64,000 bases of DNA from Sinorhizobium arboris LMG 14919 (GCF_000427465.1 NZ_ATYB01000014.1:3289058-3353057); one strand, 5' to 3'; shown: positions 38,525-48,396, counted from the stretch's first letter. Notes: a model not told the origin generated them from the sequence alone. Numbers and translations: made by a program.

Positions 38525-41500
38525 CGTCGTCCTCGCCATCGGCGGTTGCCCATTCGGCGACACGCGCCAGATGATCGTATTCGCCGCCGTAGTCGCGCTG
38601 TTTCTGCACGATCAGGCGCGAGGCGAAGCCGTGTCTTCCGTTCATGAGCGCGCAAAGCAGCTTTCTGAGCTCCGCCAGCGATTCGTCTGCGAGCTGTTCG
38701 GTGGATTTCGTCTCCTTCGAGCGGGCGCCCTCATTGTTGACGGTGTCGACGGCAAAGCGGCTGCCCGGCTTCAGCCGGACATAGTGCAGCGAATGCGGTT
38801 TTGCCGGGCCGATGCCGTGAAATGCCCCGGCCCTGAGCGCGGCGGCTTCGAGCGCGAGCTGCGGGTCGAGGAGAGCCCGCGCCTCTTTCGGCGATGGGCT
38901 CGATCCGGTCTTGTAGTCGATGATGTCGATCGTTCCGTCCGCAAGCCGGTCCAGCCGGTCGGCGATGCCGGTGAGCCGGATGTCGGCGACGCCGAGATCC
39001 ATCGCCGCCGGAACCTCGGTGAACGACTTCAGAATGCCATGCCGGCGCTCCCGTTCCCAATCAAGGAACGCTTTTCCCACCGCCTGGAAACGCGGCCGCC
39101 AGATGGTGTCTATATGCGCAGGCAGTCGCTCCTCGTCGAAAGCCTCGTCGGTGAGCCGGGCCATCGCCTCTTCGCCCTCGCGCGTCCCCGGGTCGAAGCC
39201 GCTCTTCACGAAGCGATCGACGATCCGGTGATAGAGCAGGCCGCGTTCGGCCGCACCGGGCTCGCGGTTGAAGGCGTCGATCGGTTCGAGCCGGAGAATG
39301 CGCCGGGCGTAGACGGCATAGGGATCGCGGCGAAGGCGGGTCACCTCGCTGAAGGAATATTTGCGCGGCTGCAGCTCCGCCGGCGGCTTCGGCTCCGGCC
39401 GCTCCGCGAGCGGCTGACGCTCTCCGGCGTCGAGAATGCGCATCCAGCGGAGGTAGTCCGCGCCATTGGCCTTGAGCTGTTCGGTCAGGCTGTCGCCTCC
39501 GAGCGCCTGCAGGCGTTGCAGCCATCGTGAAGCGACCGTCGGCGCCGAACCCTGCCGCATGGACCGCGAAAAGATTAACCGGCGCGTTCCGCAGGCCATC
39601 TGGAAATCATGCGCGAGCTGACCGATGCGCCGCTCCGGCGGCTCGAGACCGATGCCCGCCTTCATCGTCCGCGACAGGAACGGATCGTTCGACGTCTGCC
39701 CCGGCCAGGTGCCTTCGTTCAGGCCACCGAGCACCACGAGGTCGACGCTCTGCAGGCGCGATTCCAGCGCTCCGAAAATGAAGACCCGGGGATGGCGCAT
39801 CGACCGCGGCTTCACCGCTTCGCTTGCGGCGAGCGCTTCCAGTATGTCGCACCATTGCGATCCGTCCGCCTCCATCTGGCCATCCGTTTCGATGATGCCC
39901 TTGAGGAGGGTCGCCAGTGTTTCGCCGGCTTCCGAAGCCCAAAGCGCGCCGAGGCTGCCGCGCTCGTCGACCGCGGCCGCTTCCAGCGCGCGTCCCGTGC
40001 GCTCCGCCCAGTCCGAGAGCGCCAGCACGGGCGTGCGGTGGCGGCCGGTCTCCGGGTCCGCGGAAACCATGCCCGCCAGAGGTTCGGTGGCCGAAGCGAT
40101 GCGGCGGGCGAGTGCGCGCGCCAGAGCAATGTCGTCCTGGCCGACGCCGCCCCTCCAGGGCGGCGGATGGCGCTCGGCCTTCTGTCCGGCGAGAGCCTTG
40201 TCGAGCACTGCTTCCAGGGCCGATATGTCGGCGACGTCGGTGCCGCCGCGCAGGGCCACGAGCTCCAACACGTCCGCAGCGCGACGCGCATCTTCCGCCG
40301 TCCGGCCGAAACGCGACAGCGGGTGCTTGAGGAATGCGATCAAGGCGACCGGGCCGTCGGGCCGGAGTGTGGCTTCGAGGAGCAGCCGCGCAAGCGCTCC
40401 GGCCGGCGTTGCCGAGAGCGGAATGCCGGCGGAATCGTCGGCCTCTATGTCGAAGCGGGCGAGCTCGGCGCCGACACGGCGCGCCAGGCCGCGATCGGGC
40501 GTGATGAGCGCGGCCTGGCTCTCCTCGTCGCCTTCGAGCGCAAGTCTCAACGCAATCGCGATGGCGGTCGCCTCTTCGCGCTCGTTCGCCGCTTCGATAA
40601 GCGCCACATCCGCGAAGGCGGCACGCAGTCTGTCCGGATCGAAGCCCTGGCGTGCCTGCATCCAGAGGTTCGTCGCGTCGGCGGGCAAAAGCGCCCTTGA
40701 GAGAACCGCGCTGCGGTAATCGAGGTCGTCGGCAGCGGCGCCGAGGGCAGGCACGTCGTTGCGCTCTATGCCCATGCGCTTCAGCAGACGGTGAAATCCG
40801 TATTGGGGATGGGTGCGGCTGGCCGGATTCTTCGAAAACGGGCCGGCGCCTGACCCCTCTCCGGCGATCATCTGCCATTCCGCATCGCTCATCGTCGAAT
40901 CCAGGCCGGGGAGCACGATCGTGCCGTTCGGCAGCGCCTTGACCGCCGCGATCAGGGCTGCCGTCGCCGGAATGGAGCCGGTCGAACCGGCGATGATGAT
41001 CGGTCCGCTCGCTTTGCCGTCGGCAATGCGCTGGGTCTCCGCTTTCAGCACGGCGTTGCGGTGACGGGCCGGCGAGGAATGCTTGAGCTCGGTGAGCCGC
41101 TCCGGCCAGTAAATGCGGGCGATCTTGAGGAAGGCGAGCGTCAGCTGCCACCAGAGCGCATGCTCGCCGCCATCGAGCGTATCCAGCACGTCCCAGTCGA
41201 GCTCTTCCGTCTCGATCGCATCGATGAGCTCGGCGAGGTTGCGCGCGAGCCAGACGGCGTCCGCAGGACTTGCCGGAGCGATCAGCGGGCTTTCGGCATG
41301 AATGTCGAGGACCACCTGCGGCAGGCGGTTTCGCCAGGCGAGAATGAGACGCCCGAGCTCGATGAGCCTTGCAGTCCCGGAAAGCGGCGGCGCCAAATCG
41401 AGGATCGCCGGCACTTCCGTCTCGAAGAAGCCGCTGTCGTCATCGGTCTCGCCCAGCGCCCGGATCATCGGCAGGATCGCCGAACGGCCGCCGAGCAGGT

Positions 41501-41693
41501 CCACGAATTCCGAACGCAGGGCGCGCGCGGACCGCCGGGTCGGCACGAAGATCGTCACGCCGGCAAGCGCCAGCGGCTGCGCCGGATCGTATCGGAAGCC
41601 CGGCGTCACCTCGCCGTTGCATAGCTTTGCCGCGAGCGTCCTCAGAAATGGCAGACCGGCGGGAATCGTGAAGACGTTCGGTTGCCCTGTCAC
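38514..41693 (-). CDS. addB: Double-strand break repair protein AddB
   Basis: Second subunit of AddAB, of the alphaproteobacterial type. It has 1059 residues and starts at GTG 41693. The N-terminal helicase-like fold is degenerate (VTIFVPTRRSARAL, no clear Walker A). The C-terminus carries a PD-(D/E)xK nuclease: LTGIADRLDRLADGTIDIIDYKTGSSPS. It overlaps addA by 11 bases and begins one base after the murU stop, so murU, addB and addA appear to be one operon. Confidence 0.92.
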   Translation of the reverse strand: MTGQPNVFTIPAGLPFLRTLAAKLCNGEVTPGFRYDPAQPLALAGVTIFVPTRRSARALRSEFVDLLGGRSAILPMIRALGETDDDSGFFETEVPAILDLAPPLSGTARLIELGRLILAWRNRLPQVVLDIHAESPLIAPASPADAVWLARNLAELIDAIETEELDWDVLDTLDGGEHALWWQLTLAFLKIARIYWPERLTELKHSSPARHRNAVLKAETQRIADGKASGPIIIAGSTGSIPATAALIAAVKALPNGTIVLPGLDSTMSDAEWQMIAGEGSGAGPFSKNPASRTHPQYGFHRLLKRMGIERNDVPALGAAADDLDYRSAVLSRALLPADATNLWMQARQGFDPDRLRAAFADVALIEAANEREEATAIAIALRLALEGDEESQAALITPDRGLARRVGAELARFDIEADDSAGIPLSATPAGALARLLLEATLRPDGPVALIAFLKHPLSRFGRTAEDARRAADVLELVALRGGTDVADISALEAVLDKALAGQKAERHPPPWRGGVGQDDIALARALARRIASATEPLAGMVSADPETGRHRTPVLALSDWAERTGRALEAAAVDERGSLGALWASEAGETLATLLKGIIETDGQMEADGSQWCDILEALAASEAVKPRSMRHPRVFIFGALESRLQSVDLVVLGGLNEGTWPGQTSNDPFLSRTMKAGIGLEPPERRIGQLAHDFQMACGTRRLIFSRSMRQGSAPTVASRWLQRLQALGGDSLTEQLKANGADYLRWMRILDAGERQPLAERPEPKPPAELQPRKYSFSEVTRLRRDPYAVYARRILRLEPIDAFNREPGAAERGLLYHRIVDRFVKSGFDPGTREGEEAMARLTDEAFDEERLPAHIDTIWRPRFQAVGKAFLDWERERRHGILKSFTEVPAAMDLGVADIRLTGIADRLDRLADGTIDIIDYKTGSSPSPKEARALLDPQLALEAAALRAGAFHGIGPAKPHSLHYVRLKPGSRFAVDTVNNEGARSKETKSTEQLADESLAELRKLLCALMNGRHGFASRLIVQKQRDYGGEYDHLARVAEWATADGEDDDEE

Positions 41694-41694
41694 G

Positions 41695-42426
41695 TCATCC
41701 CCCCGGCCGGAAACGCCGTATCGCGTCCTCGGCCTCCGCGATCGCCTCGGGCGTTCCGACCGTCATCCAGTGGCCTTCGAGCATGAGGCCGAAAAGCCGC
41801 CCCTTGGCGATCGCCCGGTCGAAATAGATGTTGAGGTTGAAAGCCGCGTCCGGCGCGTCGGCAAGCAGCCGCGAGTCCATGGCGATCGCGCCGGCATAGA
41901 CGACGGGATTTTCGAAACCCTGTTCGTAACGCCTGAGCCGGCCATTTTCCGACAGCGAGAAATCCCTTTTGCCGTTGTGCCCGGTGGTGTCCTCCAGACG
42001 CACGCAGAGCAGGGCCATATCCATGCGCTCGGGATCGAAGAACGCGGCCAGCCTCTGAAGATTGCTCGGCGTCCCGGGTTTCTCGCCGACCCAGAAAAGG
42101 TCGGCATTCATGACGAGAACCGGGCCCTCGTCGAGCAGCTTCAAGCCCCTGGCAAGCCCGCCGCCGGAATTCATCAGCGCGTCCCGCTCGTCCGAAATCA
42201 GAATATGCGGCGCCTCACGGCGGCTGAGATGCGCCTCCATCTGGTCGGCGAAGTGGTGGACGTTCACGACGGCCCTGGTCACCCCCGCGGCGGCGAGCAG
42301 ATCCAGCACATAATCGATCATCGGCTTGCCGGATATCCTGACGAGCGGCTTCGGCAGCGTGTCGGTGATCGGCCGCAGGCGGGTGCCCAGTCCGGCCGCA
42401 AGCACCATGGCATCGGTGATGGGCAT
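41695..42426 (-). CDS. murU: N-acetylmuramate-1-phosphate uridylyltransferase (MurU-like)
   Basis: Nucleotidyltransferase of 243 residues. The N-terminus MVLAAGLGTRLRPITDTLPK is the sugar-nucleotidyltransferase signature, followed by PMIDYVLDLL, the MurU-like NVHHFADQMEAHL, NSGGGLARGL, and NADLFW where the Asp binds metal. It is followed in the cell-wall recycling route by UDP-MurNAc. The gene for the matching sugar kinase, fused to TsaE, lies six bases upstream on the same strand. The pairing makes MurU more likely than a GDP-mannose or glucose-1-phosphate enzyme. Confidence 0.82.
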   Translation of the reverse strand: MPITDAMVLAAGLGTRLRPITDTLPKPLVRISGKPMIDYVLDLLAAAGVTRAVVNVHHFADQMEAHLSRREAPHILISDERDALMNSGGGLARGLKLLDEGPVLVMNADLFWVGEKPGTPSNLQRLAAFFDPERMDMALLCVRLEDTTGHNGKRDFSLSENGRLRRYEQGFENPVVYAGAIAMDSRLLADAPDAAFNLNIYFDRAIAKGRLFGLMLEGHWMTVGTPEAIAEAEDAIRRFRPGG

Positions 42427-42432
42427 CGTATC

Positions 42433-43947
42433 CTAACGGTTCGCTGATTCGGGAGCGAGGATTCCAGCCTTAATGCACCATTCACGCAAGGGTGTCAGCA
42501 CCTGATGGGAGAGCGCGTGCTCAAGATAGGCGAAGGTGCGCGGCATATGCTTCAGATAGCCCGGCTTGCCGTCGCGCTCCTTGAGCCGCACCCATATGCC
42601 GGCGAGCTTGCAATTGCGCTGAGCGGCCATCAGATGCCAGTCGCGCCGGAAAGTCCTCTCGTCGAAGGGGCCGAGAGCCCGACGCTCGGAGACGTAGGCA
42701 TCCATTATGCGCTCGGCGAGATGGGGCTCGATCGTCACTCGCGCATCCTGCACCAGCGAGGCCACATCGTAGGCCGTCGGCCCGATCATCGCGTCCTGGA
42801 AGTCGATGATGCCGATGCGGTCGAGACCGATGCGGTCCTGACGCCACAGGATGTTGGGCGAATGGAAATCGCGCAGAAGAAGGTTCTTTTCCGCAGAAGC
42901 GAGAACATCTGTCAGTCCATCCCAGACGGCGAAATAGTCTCGCCGTTCCTTCTCGGATGCGGAAGCGCCGCGCTTCCACGGCAGGTACCAGTCGATGAGG
43001 AGGCTGGTTTCGATCTTTATCGCCGTCCGGTCGAAATCGGGAATGCGATGGACGACGCCCTCGCCGACCGCGATGTCCCGTTCCGCGGGCTGGGAGTGAA
43101 GCCGCGCGAGGAGCCGCGCGCTTTCCAGATAGCGCTCAGCGACGGGGCGGCCAGCGGCATCGAGAATCCCTTCGGAGCCGAGATTTTCGATGAGCAGCAG
43201 ACCCTGGTCGAGATCGCGTGCGTAGATCGCGGGTGCCGCGAAGCCGCGCCTGCGCAGGAGTTGCGAGACCGCGACGAAGGGGACGACGTCCTCGGCTATG
43301 TGGGCAAGCTGCTGGTAATACTTGCCATCCTGGAGAATGGGGCCGGGCCTGTGCCTCGGCGCATCCATAAGGAGCTTCGCCGGCTCGCCGCCTTCGCGCC
43401 CGACGCGTTCATAAGCCCGGATCGAGGCATCGCCGCTCAAATGCCGACGGCGGGCGCCGGGGTATCCTGCGTTCGTGAGAAACGTCCGAATTGCAAGCGA
43501 GCGGCTGATCCGCTCGAAGATCGCGTCCGGTGCCGTGAGGCTTATGCGCCGCCCCTCGTCTTCATGCGAGAAAATCACGGTGATCCGGTCGGCCGGAAGC
43601 GCCTCCTCGGCCTTCTCCGGCCATTCGACGAGACAGACGCCGCTGGCAAGCGCCTCGTCGAAACCGAGTTCGTCCAGCTCCGATGCGTCCGCAAGGCGGT
43701 ATAGATCGAAGTGAGCGACCGGAATCCTCAGATCGTAGCTTTGAACCAGCGTGAAGGTAGGGCTCGGCACTTCGAGCGTCTCGTCGTCTGCCATCGCCCG
43801 GATGAACGCTCTTGCGAACGTGGACTTTCCGGCGCCGAGATCACCCGAGAGCGCGACGCATTCGCCGGCCTTCAGCGCCAATGACAGGTCTTCGCCGAAT
43901 TCGATGGTAGCTGCTTCGTCCTTGAGCAGGCGTTCGAGAGACTTCAT
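42433..43947 (-). CDS. Fusion of TsaE (tRNA t6A synthesis ATPase) and AmgK-like sugar kinase
   Basis: 504 residues with two domains. Residues 1 to about 145 are TsaE/YjeE: Walker A SGDLGAGKST (34-43), PSPTFTLV, HFDLYRL and LVEWPEK. TsaE is the ATPase partner of TsaBCD in making t6A37 on tRNA. From about 150 on it is an aminoglycoside-phosphotransferase fold like AmgK: SGDASIRAYERV, then LLLRDFHSPNILW (catalytic Asp360, Asn365) and GIIDFQDAMIGPTAYDV (metal Asp382). AmgK phosphorylates anomeric MurNAc and GlcNAc, the step before MurU. Divergent or downstream of divL by 109 bases. Confidence 0.88.
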   Translation of the reverse strand: MKSLERLLKDEAATIEFGEDLSLALKAGECVALSGDLGAGKSTFARAFIRAMADDETLEVPSPTFTLVQSYDLRIPVAHFDLYRLADASELDELGFDEALASGVCLVEWPEKAEEALPADRITVIFSHEDEGRRISLTAPDAIFERISRSLAIRTFLTNAGYPGARRRHLSGDASIRAYERVGREGGEPAKLLMDAPRHRPGPILQDGKYYQQLAHIAEDVVPFVAVSQLLRRRGFAAPAIYARDLDQGLLLIENLGSEGILDAAGRPVAERYLESARLLARLHSQPAERDIAVGEGVVHRIPDFDRTAIKIETSLLIDWYLPWKRGASASEKERRDYFAVWDGLTDVLASAEKNLLLRDFHSPNILWRQDRIGLDRIGIIDFQDAMIGPTAYDVASLVQDARVTIEPHLAERIMDAYVSERRALGPFDERTFRRDWHLMAAQRNCKLAGIWVRLKERDGKPGYLKHMPRTFAYLEHALSHQVLTPLREWCIKAGILAPESANR

Positions 43948-44010
43948 CTATTCCATCCAGAGAATTCCGCTTTTCTCCGAGTCGCGGAAATTCGTCAGTC
44001 CTTTGTTCTA

Positions 44011-44055
44011 CCGCAATTCCGGACGGAAAACCGTTCCACACTTTTCTGGTATTGC
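44011..44055. repeat. Dispersed palindromic repeat, GCAATTCC type (copy 2)
   Basis: CCGCAATTCC, then GGACGGAAAACCGTTCC and TTTTCTGGTATTGC. It matches the reverse complement of 4173-4216 along its length with a few changes. It fills the spacer between the fusion gene and divL. Confidence 0.7.
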
Positions 44056-44056
44056 T

Positions 44057-46519
44057 CTATTCCGCCGCGATGATCTTCGGCGCTTCGGCGGAGGGAATGC
44101 GGCATGTAACTTCCGTGCCCTCGCCCTCCTTGCTGCGGATCGAGACATTGCCGTGGTGGAGGCTGACGAAGCTCTCGACGATGGAAAGGCCGAGGCCGGC
44201 GCCGCCGCGCTGGCCGTAGCTTTCGAAGCGGTTGAACACGGTGTTGAGCACATCTTGCGGGATACCGGGTCCGCTGTCGGAAACCGAGAAGACGAAGTCG
44301 CCCCCTTCGCGCCAGCATTTGAGATCGATCGCGCTGCCGTCCGGGGCGAAGTTCGCCGCATTGGTGAGAAGCTTGATGAAGATCTGCTTCAGCCGTTGCT
44401 GGTCCGCAACGATCCGGCCGAGATTGTCGGGAACGTCGGTTCTCAGCGACACGCCGCTCTCGGCAAGCCGTTCGCCCATCTGCTGCGTCACGTCGTCGAT
44501 GAGGTCGACGAGTCTGACCTCCGACAAGTCGAGCTCGACGATGCCGGCATCGACAGTCGCAAGATCGAGGATGTCGTTGACGATGGTCAGGAGCAGCGAC
44601 GAGGAGGTGGCGATGTGGTCGACATATTCGGCCTGACGCTCGTTGAGCTCGCCGAAGACCGGTGTTTTCAGAAGGTCGGCGAAGCCGATGATGTTCGTCA
44701 GCGGCGAGCGCAGCTCGTAGGAGACGTGGTGCACGAAATCGTTTTTCAGCGCGTCCGCCTTGCGCAGTGCTTCGTTCTTCTCGGTCAATGCGCGCTCGAC
44801 TCGAACGCTGTCGGTTATGTTGACGAAGGTCAGCATGGTCTGCGCGTTGGGCAGCGGAATGACCGCGTAGTCGAGGATGAGGCCCGTGCGCAGTTCCAGG
44901 ATGCCGCGGCTCGACGGCCGCTCGTCATCGAAGCTGGTGATGATATGGGCGAAGCGCTTCCAGCCATCCGGCTGGTCGTAGGAGGCGAGGCATGCCTGCT
45001 CGATCGCCCGGATATGGGTTCCGGCCTGGGCCTCGGTCTCGTTGATGCCCCAGATCGCCCGGAATGCCGGGTTCGAGAGACGGATGCGGCCGTCGGGGCC
45101 GAAGACGGCGACGCCCTCGGCCAGATGGTCGATCGTTTCGCCCTGGACCTGAACGAGCGTGTTGTAGCGCGTTTCGAGGTCGACCCTTTCCGTCAGGTTC
45201 TCGAACACCCAGGTCGCACCGCCCTGCGGCCGCGCGGTGGCGAAAACGCGGAGCGTCTGGCCGTTCGGCAGGTGCCAAAGATCGGACTGCGTGTCGATCG
45301 CCTGGTAGACGGAAAGCGCATTTGCCTTCCATTGTTTCCAGTTGAGCTGCTCCGGCAGCTTGCCGCCGGCACGCAGCCGGTCGAGCACCTCGCCATTGTC
45401 CGGCTTGCGCTCGAGGAACCCCATGTCGAGGTCCCAAAGGCGCTGGAAAGCCTGATTGTAGAACTGAAGGCGCTGGTTGCCGTCGAATATCGCCACCGGC
45501 GTCGCCAGATGTTCCAGTGTCTCGGCATGGCTCTTGAGCGTCCGCGCCAGCTCCTCGCGTACCGCCTCGATGCCGGAGACGTCGATCGCGATTCCGGCCG
45601 AGCCCGCGGGCGTGCGGGCGTCGACGACGTCGAAGAACGTCCGGTTGCCCCTGACCACGGTCGAAACCTTGTCGCGGAACGGCGTCTGGAACGTCGAGAC
45701 CGTGCGGATCCGCTCGCGGGCTGCGGTCGCGAGCAGCTCTCGCTCTTCGGCGACCGCCGTGCTCGCGCTCTGGCTTTCGACCGCATTGGCGTAGGCGGCA
45801 TTGACCCATTCGAGCCTGCCATCTCCTCCGCGCTGCCAGGCGGGAAGATCGACCGCGTCGAGCAGCGTGCGGAATGTCGAAAGCGACGCATGCAGCTGAT
45901 CGCGCTCGAGCTTCAGCTCGGCGAGTTCGGCCCTGAGATTGTTGAGCGCGATGAAACGCACGAAGGCCCGCCCGCCGGACACCCGGCCCTGGGCCTCGAG
46001 CACCTCGTTGCGTTGCGTTTCGAGCACGAGGTCGAAGCTCTGCGCTTGCGCGCGCAGGGTTTCGATCGCCTTTTCGAGCAGGCTTGCCGATTGCGGCTTG
46101 ATCCAGCGGCCGAAGGCGAGAAAATCGCGATCGTCCTGCGGCGCCCCGGTTTCGACCGGGAGCTGGCCGAGGAATTCCGGTCGTTCCGCGAGCCCGTCCC
46201 AGATCACGATGCGCCTGTTCTTGTCGGCGATCAGCGCCTGGAAACGGGAAATGCGCTGGTTCGTGTCCGACAGATTGGAACGAAGTTCGCGGTTCTCGGC
46301 CTCGATGTTGCCGCGCTGCCGGATGAGCCAGATCGCCGAGATCATGGCTGCCGAAATGACGCCGATCAGGACGGAGAAGGTCACCACCTCGGATGTGCCG
46401 AAGATGCTCCTGGCCGGGTCGGTTGCCTGAGCTGCGGCGTCGCTTGCGGCAAACAGCATCGTTCCCGCAAGGAGCCGCTTGATCAGCTTCGGCGCCCCCT
46501 GCCGTTCTGAAGAAGTCAT
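44057..46519 (-). CDS. divL: DivL-type cell-cycle regulator (histidine-kinase-like, Tyr in place of His)
   Basis: Membrane sensor of the CckA-ChpT-CtrA cell-cycle network. About 820 residues from ATG 46519; GTG 46537 is an alternative. A hydrophobic segment near 15-35, then a membrane helix at about 45-65 (VVTFSVLIGVISAAMISAIW) precede a coiled region and several PAS-like domains (about 210-560). The H-box reads HHVSYELRSPLTN with Tyr601 where kinases have His, as in Caulobacter DivL. The ATPase half is intact: LLTNAANFAPDG, DSGPGIP, FNRFESYG and GGAGLGLSIV. Proximity to tsaE-amgK supports DivL. Kinase activity is not implied. Confidence 0.82.
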   Translation of the reverse strand: MTSSERQGAPKLIKRLLAGTMLFAASDAAAQATDPARSIFGTSEVVTFSVLIGVISAAMISAIWLIRQRGNIEAENRELRSNLSDTNQRISRFQALIADKNRRIVIWDGLAERPEFLGQLPVETGAPQDDRDFLAFGRWIKPQSASLLEKAIETLRAQAQSFDLVLETQRNEVLEAQGRVSGGRAFVRFIALNNLRAELAELKLERDQLHASLSTFRTLLDAVDLPAWQRGGDGRLEWVNAAYANAVESQSASTAVAEERELLATAARERIRTVSTFQTPFRDKVSTVVRGNRTFFDVVDARTPAGSAGIAIDVSGIEAVREELARTLKSHAETLEHLATPVAIFDGNQRLQFYNQAFQRLWDLDMGFLERKPDNGEVLDRLRAGGKLPEQLNWKQWKANALSVYQAIDTQSDLWHLPNGQTLRVFATARPQGGATWVFENLTERVDLETRYNTLVQVQGETIDHLAEGVAVFGPDGRIRLSNPAFRAIWGINETEAQAGTHIRAIEQACLASYDQPDGWKRFAHIITSFDDERPSSRGILELRTGLILDYAVIPLPNAQTMLTFVNITDSVRVERALTEKNEALRKADALKNDFVHHVSYELRSPLTNIIGFADLLKTPVFGELNERQAEYVDHIATSSSLLLTIVNDILDLATVDAGIVELDLSEVRLVDLIDDVTQQMGERLAESGVSLRTDVPDNLGRIVADQQRLKQIFIKLLTNAANFAPDGSAIDLKCWREGGDFVFSVSDSGPGIPQDVLNTVFNRFESYGQRGGAGLGLSIVESFVSLHHGNVSIRSKEGEGTEVTCRIPSAEAPKIIAAE

Positions 46520-46771
46520 GGATACTGATGTTTTCACGGTGCCGCCCCCGTTCGCCCGGAAAGTGCCGGCGACCTTGCGCCCCCGCGCGCCGGAACCCGT
46601 TCGAGGGTTCCCGTTGGTTCCGATTGCATCTCCGGTCTGTCTCCGTCTGTTTGCCGCCTGTTCGACAAGACATCCCATTCGACCGTGCCGCCGGCCGAAA
46701 AACGGCGCCAGCGTCACGAATCAATGACTTAAGCATACTTCTTTGAGGATTCAGCTGAAAGTGTGCGGCCC

Positions 46772-46808
46772 AAAAAAGCGGCCGCGATCTCTTGTCAAGA
46801 TCGCGGCC
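46772..46808 (-). terminator. Intrinsic terminator of ahcY
   Basis: Perfect 11-base-pair stem GGCCGCGATCT/AGATCGCGGCC with a 7-base loop, followed on the minus strand by a run of six U (46772-46777). It lies 30 bases beyond the ahcY stop. Confidence 0.92.
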
Positions 46809-46838
46809 ACAAGATGTTGTGGATTGTCCGGGTAAGGA

Positions 46839-48239
46839 TCAGTACCGGTAGTGTTCAGCCTTGAACGGACCCTGCGGCTTCACGCCGATATAGGCGGCCT
46901 GTTCGTCGGAGAGTTCCGTCAGCTTGGCGCCGAGCTTGGCCAGATGCAGGCGCGCGACCTTCTCATCGAGCTGCTTCGGAAGCACGTAGACCTCGTTCTT
47001 GTAGTTCTCGCCCCTGGTGAAGAGCTCGATCTGCGCCAGAACCTGGTTGGAGAAGGAAGCCGACATGACGAAGGACGGATGACCGGTGGCATTGCCGAGG
47101 TTGAGCAGGCGGCCTTCCGAAAGCAGGATGATGCGGTTGCCCTTCGGGAACTCGATCAGGTCGACCTGCGGCTTGACGTTCGTCCACTTCAGGTTCCGGA
47201 GCGCCGAGACCTGAATTTCGTTGTCGAAATGGCCGATATTGCCGACGATCGCCATGTCCTTCATCGCGCGCATATGCTCGATGCGAATGACGTCCTTGTT
47301 GCCGGTGGTGGTGATGAAGATGTCGGCGGACGATACGACGTCTTCGAGCTGAACGACTTCATAGCCGTCCATGGCTGCCTGAAGGGCGCAGATCGGATCG
47401 ACTTCGGTGACCTTGACGCGTGCGCCGGCGCCGCTGAGCGAGGCGGCCGAGCCCTTGCCGACGTCGCCGTAACCGCAGACCACCGCGACCTTGCCGGCCA
47501 TCATCACGTCCGTGCCGCGGCGGATGCCGTCGACGAGCGATTCCTTGCAACCGTATTTATTGTCGAATTTCGACTTGGTGACGCTGTCGTTGACATTGAT
47601 TGCCGGGAAGGGCAGCAGGCCCTTGGCCTGGAGCTGGTACAGGCGGTTGACGCCCGTCGTCGTCTCTTCCGTCACGCCCCTGATCGCGTCACGCTGCTTG
47701 GTGAACCAGCCGGGTGTCGCGGCAAGGCGCTTCTTGATCTGTGCGAAAAGGATCTCTTCCTCTTCCGAGCCCGGGTTCGTCAGAATGTTCTCGCCCGCCT
47801 CGGCGCGGGCGCCGAGCAGGATGTACATGGTCGCGTCGCCGCCGTCGTCGAGGATCATGTTCGACACGCCGCCATCGGCCCACTGGAAGATCTTGTCGGT
47901 GTAGGTCCAATATTCCTCCAGCGTCTCGCCCTTGACGGCGAAGACGGGAATACCGCTCGCGGCAATCGCGGCAGCAGCGTGGTCCTGGGTCGAGAAGATG
48001 TTGCACGACGCCCAGCGGACTTCGGCGCCGAGCGCGACCAGCGTCTCGATCAGCACGGCGGTCTGGATGGTCATGTGGAGCGAGCCGGTAATGCGGGCGC
48101 CCTTCAGCGGCTTCGATTCGCCGAATTCCTCACGGCAGGCCATCAGACCCGGCATTTCCGTTTCGGCAATGGCAATTTCCTTGCGCCCGAAATCGGCAAG
48201 CCCGATGTCGGCGACGATATAGTCCTGCGTTGCGCTCAT
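46839..48239 (-). CDS. ahcY: S-adenosyl-L-homocysteine hydrolase
   Basis: NAD-dependent enzyme that splits SAH to adenosine and homocysteine, relieving product inhibition of methyltransferases. It has 466 residues, the long bacterial form with an insertion. Key segments are [34 protein letters not shown], the NAD loop [10 protein letters not shown] and the C-terminal [18 protein letters not shown]...YRY ending. Ends at a strong terminator. A long operator-like palindrome stands 125 bases upstream of the start, which suggests control by SAH or SAM level. Confidence 0.97.
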   Translation of the reverse strand: MSATQDYIVADIGLADFGRKEIAIAETEMPGLMACREEFGESKPLKGARITGSLHMTIQTAVLIETLVALGAEVRWASCNIFSTQDHAAAAIAASGIPVFAVKGETLEEYWTYTDKIFQWADGGVSNMILDDGGDATMYILLGARAEAGENILTNPGSEEEEILFAQIKKRLAATPGWFTKQRDAIRGVTEETTTGVNRLYQLQAKGLLPFPAINVNDSVTKSKFDNKYGCKESLVDGIRRGTDVMMAGKVAVVCGYGDVGKGSAASLSGAGARVKVTEVDPICALQAAMDGYEVVQLEDVVSSADIFITTTGNKDVIRIEHMRAMKDMAIVGNIGHFDNEIQVSALRNLKWTNVKPQVDLIEFPKGNRIILLSEGRLLNLGNATGHPSFVMSASFSNQVLAQIELFTRGENYKNEVYVLPKQLDEKVARLHLAKLGAKLTELSDEQAAYIGVKPQGPFKAEHYRY

Positions 48240-48362
48240 GAAGTTCTCCAGGCTGATCCTAGGGCCGCCCCGGCCACATGGCCGTTCGGCGGCATGACAA
48301 TGCCTCCCGCGATCGCGGGCAGCGTGGTCTCGGTCTATCAGGAATCCCAGGGAAGGGCAACC

Positions 48363-48388
48363 AACATATAAAGAAGTCTTTATATGTT
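48363..48388. promoter_or_regulatory. Operator-like palindrome upstream of ahcY
   Basis: Two 12-base arms, AACATATAAAGA and its exact reverse complement, separated by AG. Such perfect AT-rich symmetry is unusual in this GC-rich DNA. It lies just past the HPr gene's stop and about 125 bases before ahcY. ArsR-family SAH-sensing repressors (SahR type) are known to control SAH-hydrolase genes, so this is the best candidate binder, but that is inference. Confidence 0.7.
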
Positions 48389-48396
48389 TATATCGG

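Noticed and set aside
36221..38647. An 808-codon plus-strand frame antisense to addA
   Set aside because: Same reason: the opposite strand carries clear helicase and nuclease motifs, and this product shows none.
43751..46510. A 919-codon plus-strand reading frame running antisense to the TsaE-AmgK fusion and divL
   Set aside because: It is the mirror of two well-supported minus-strand genes, has no family-like sequence and is long only because GC-rich codons rarely give stops.
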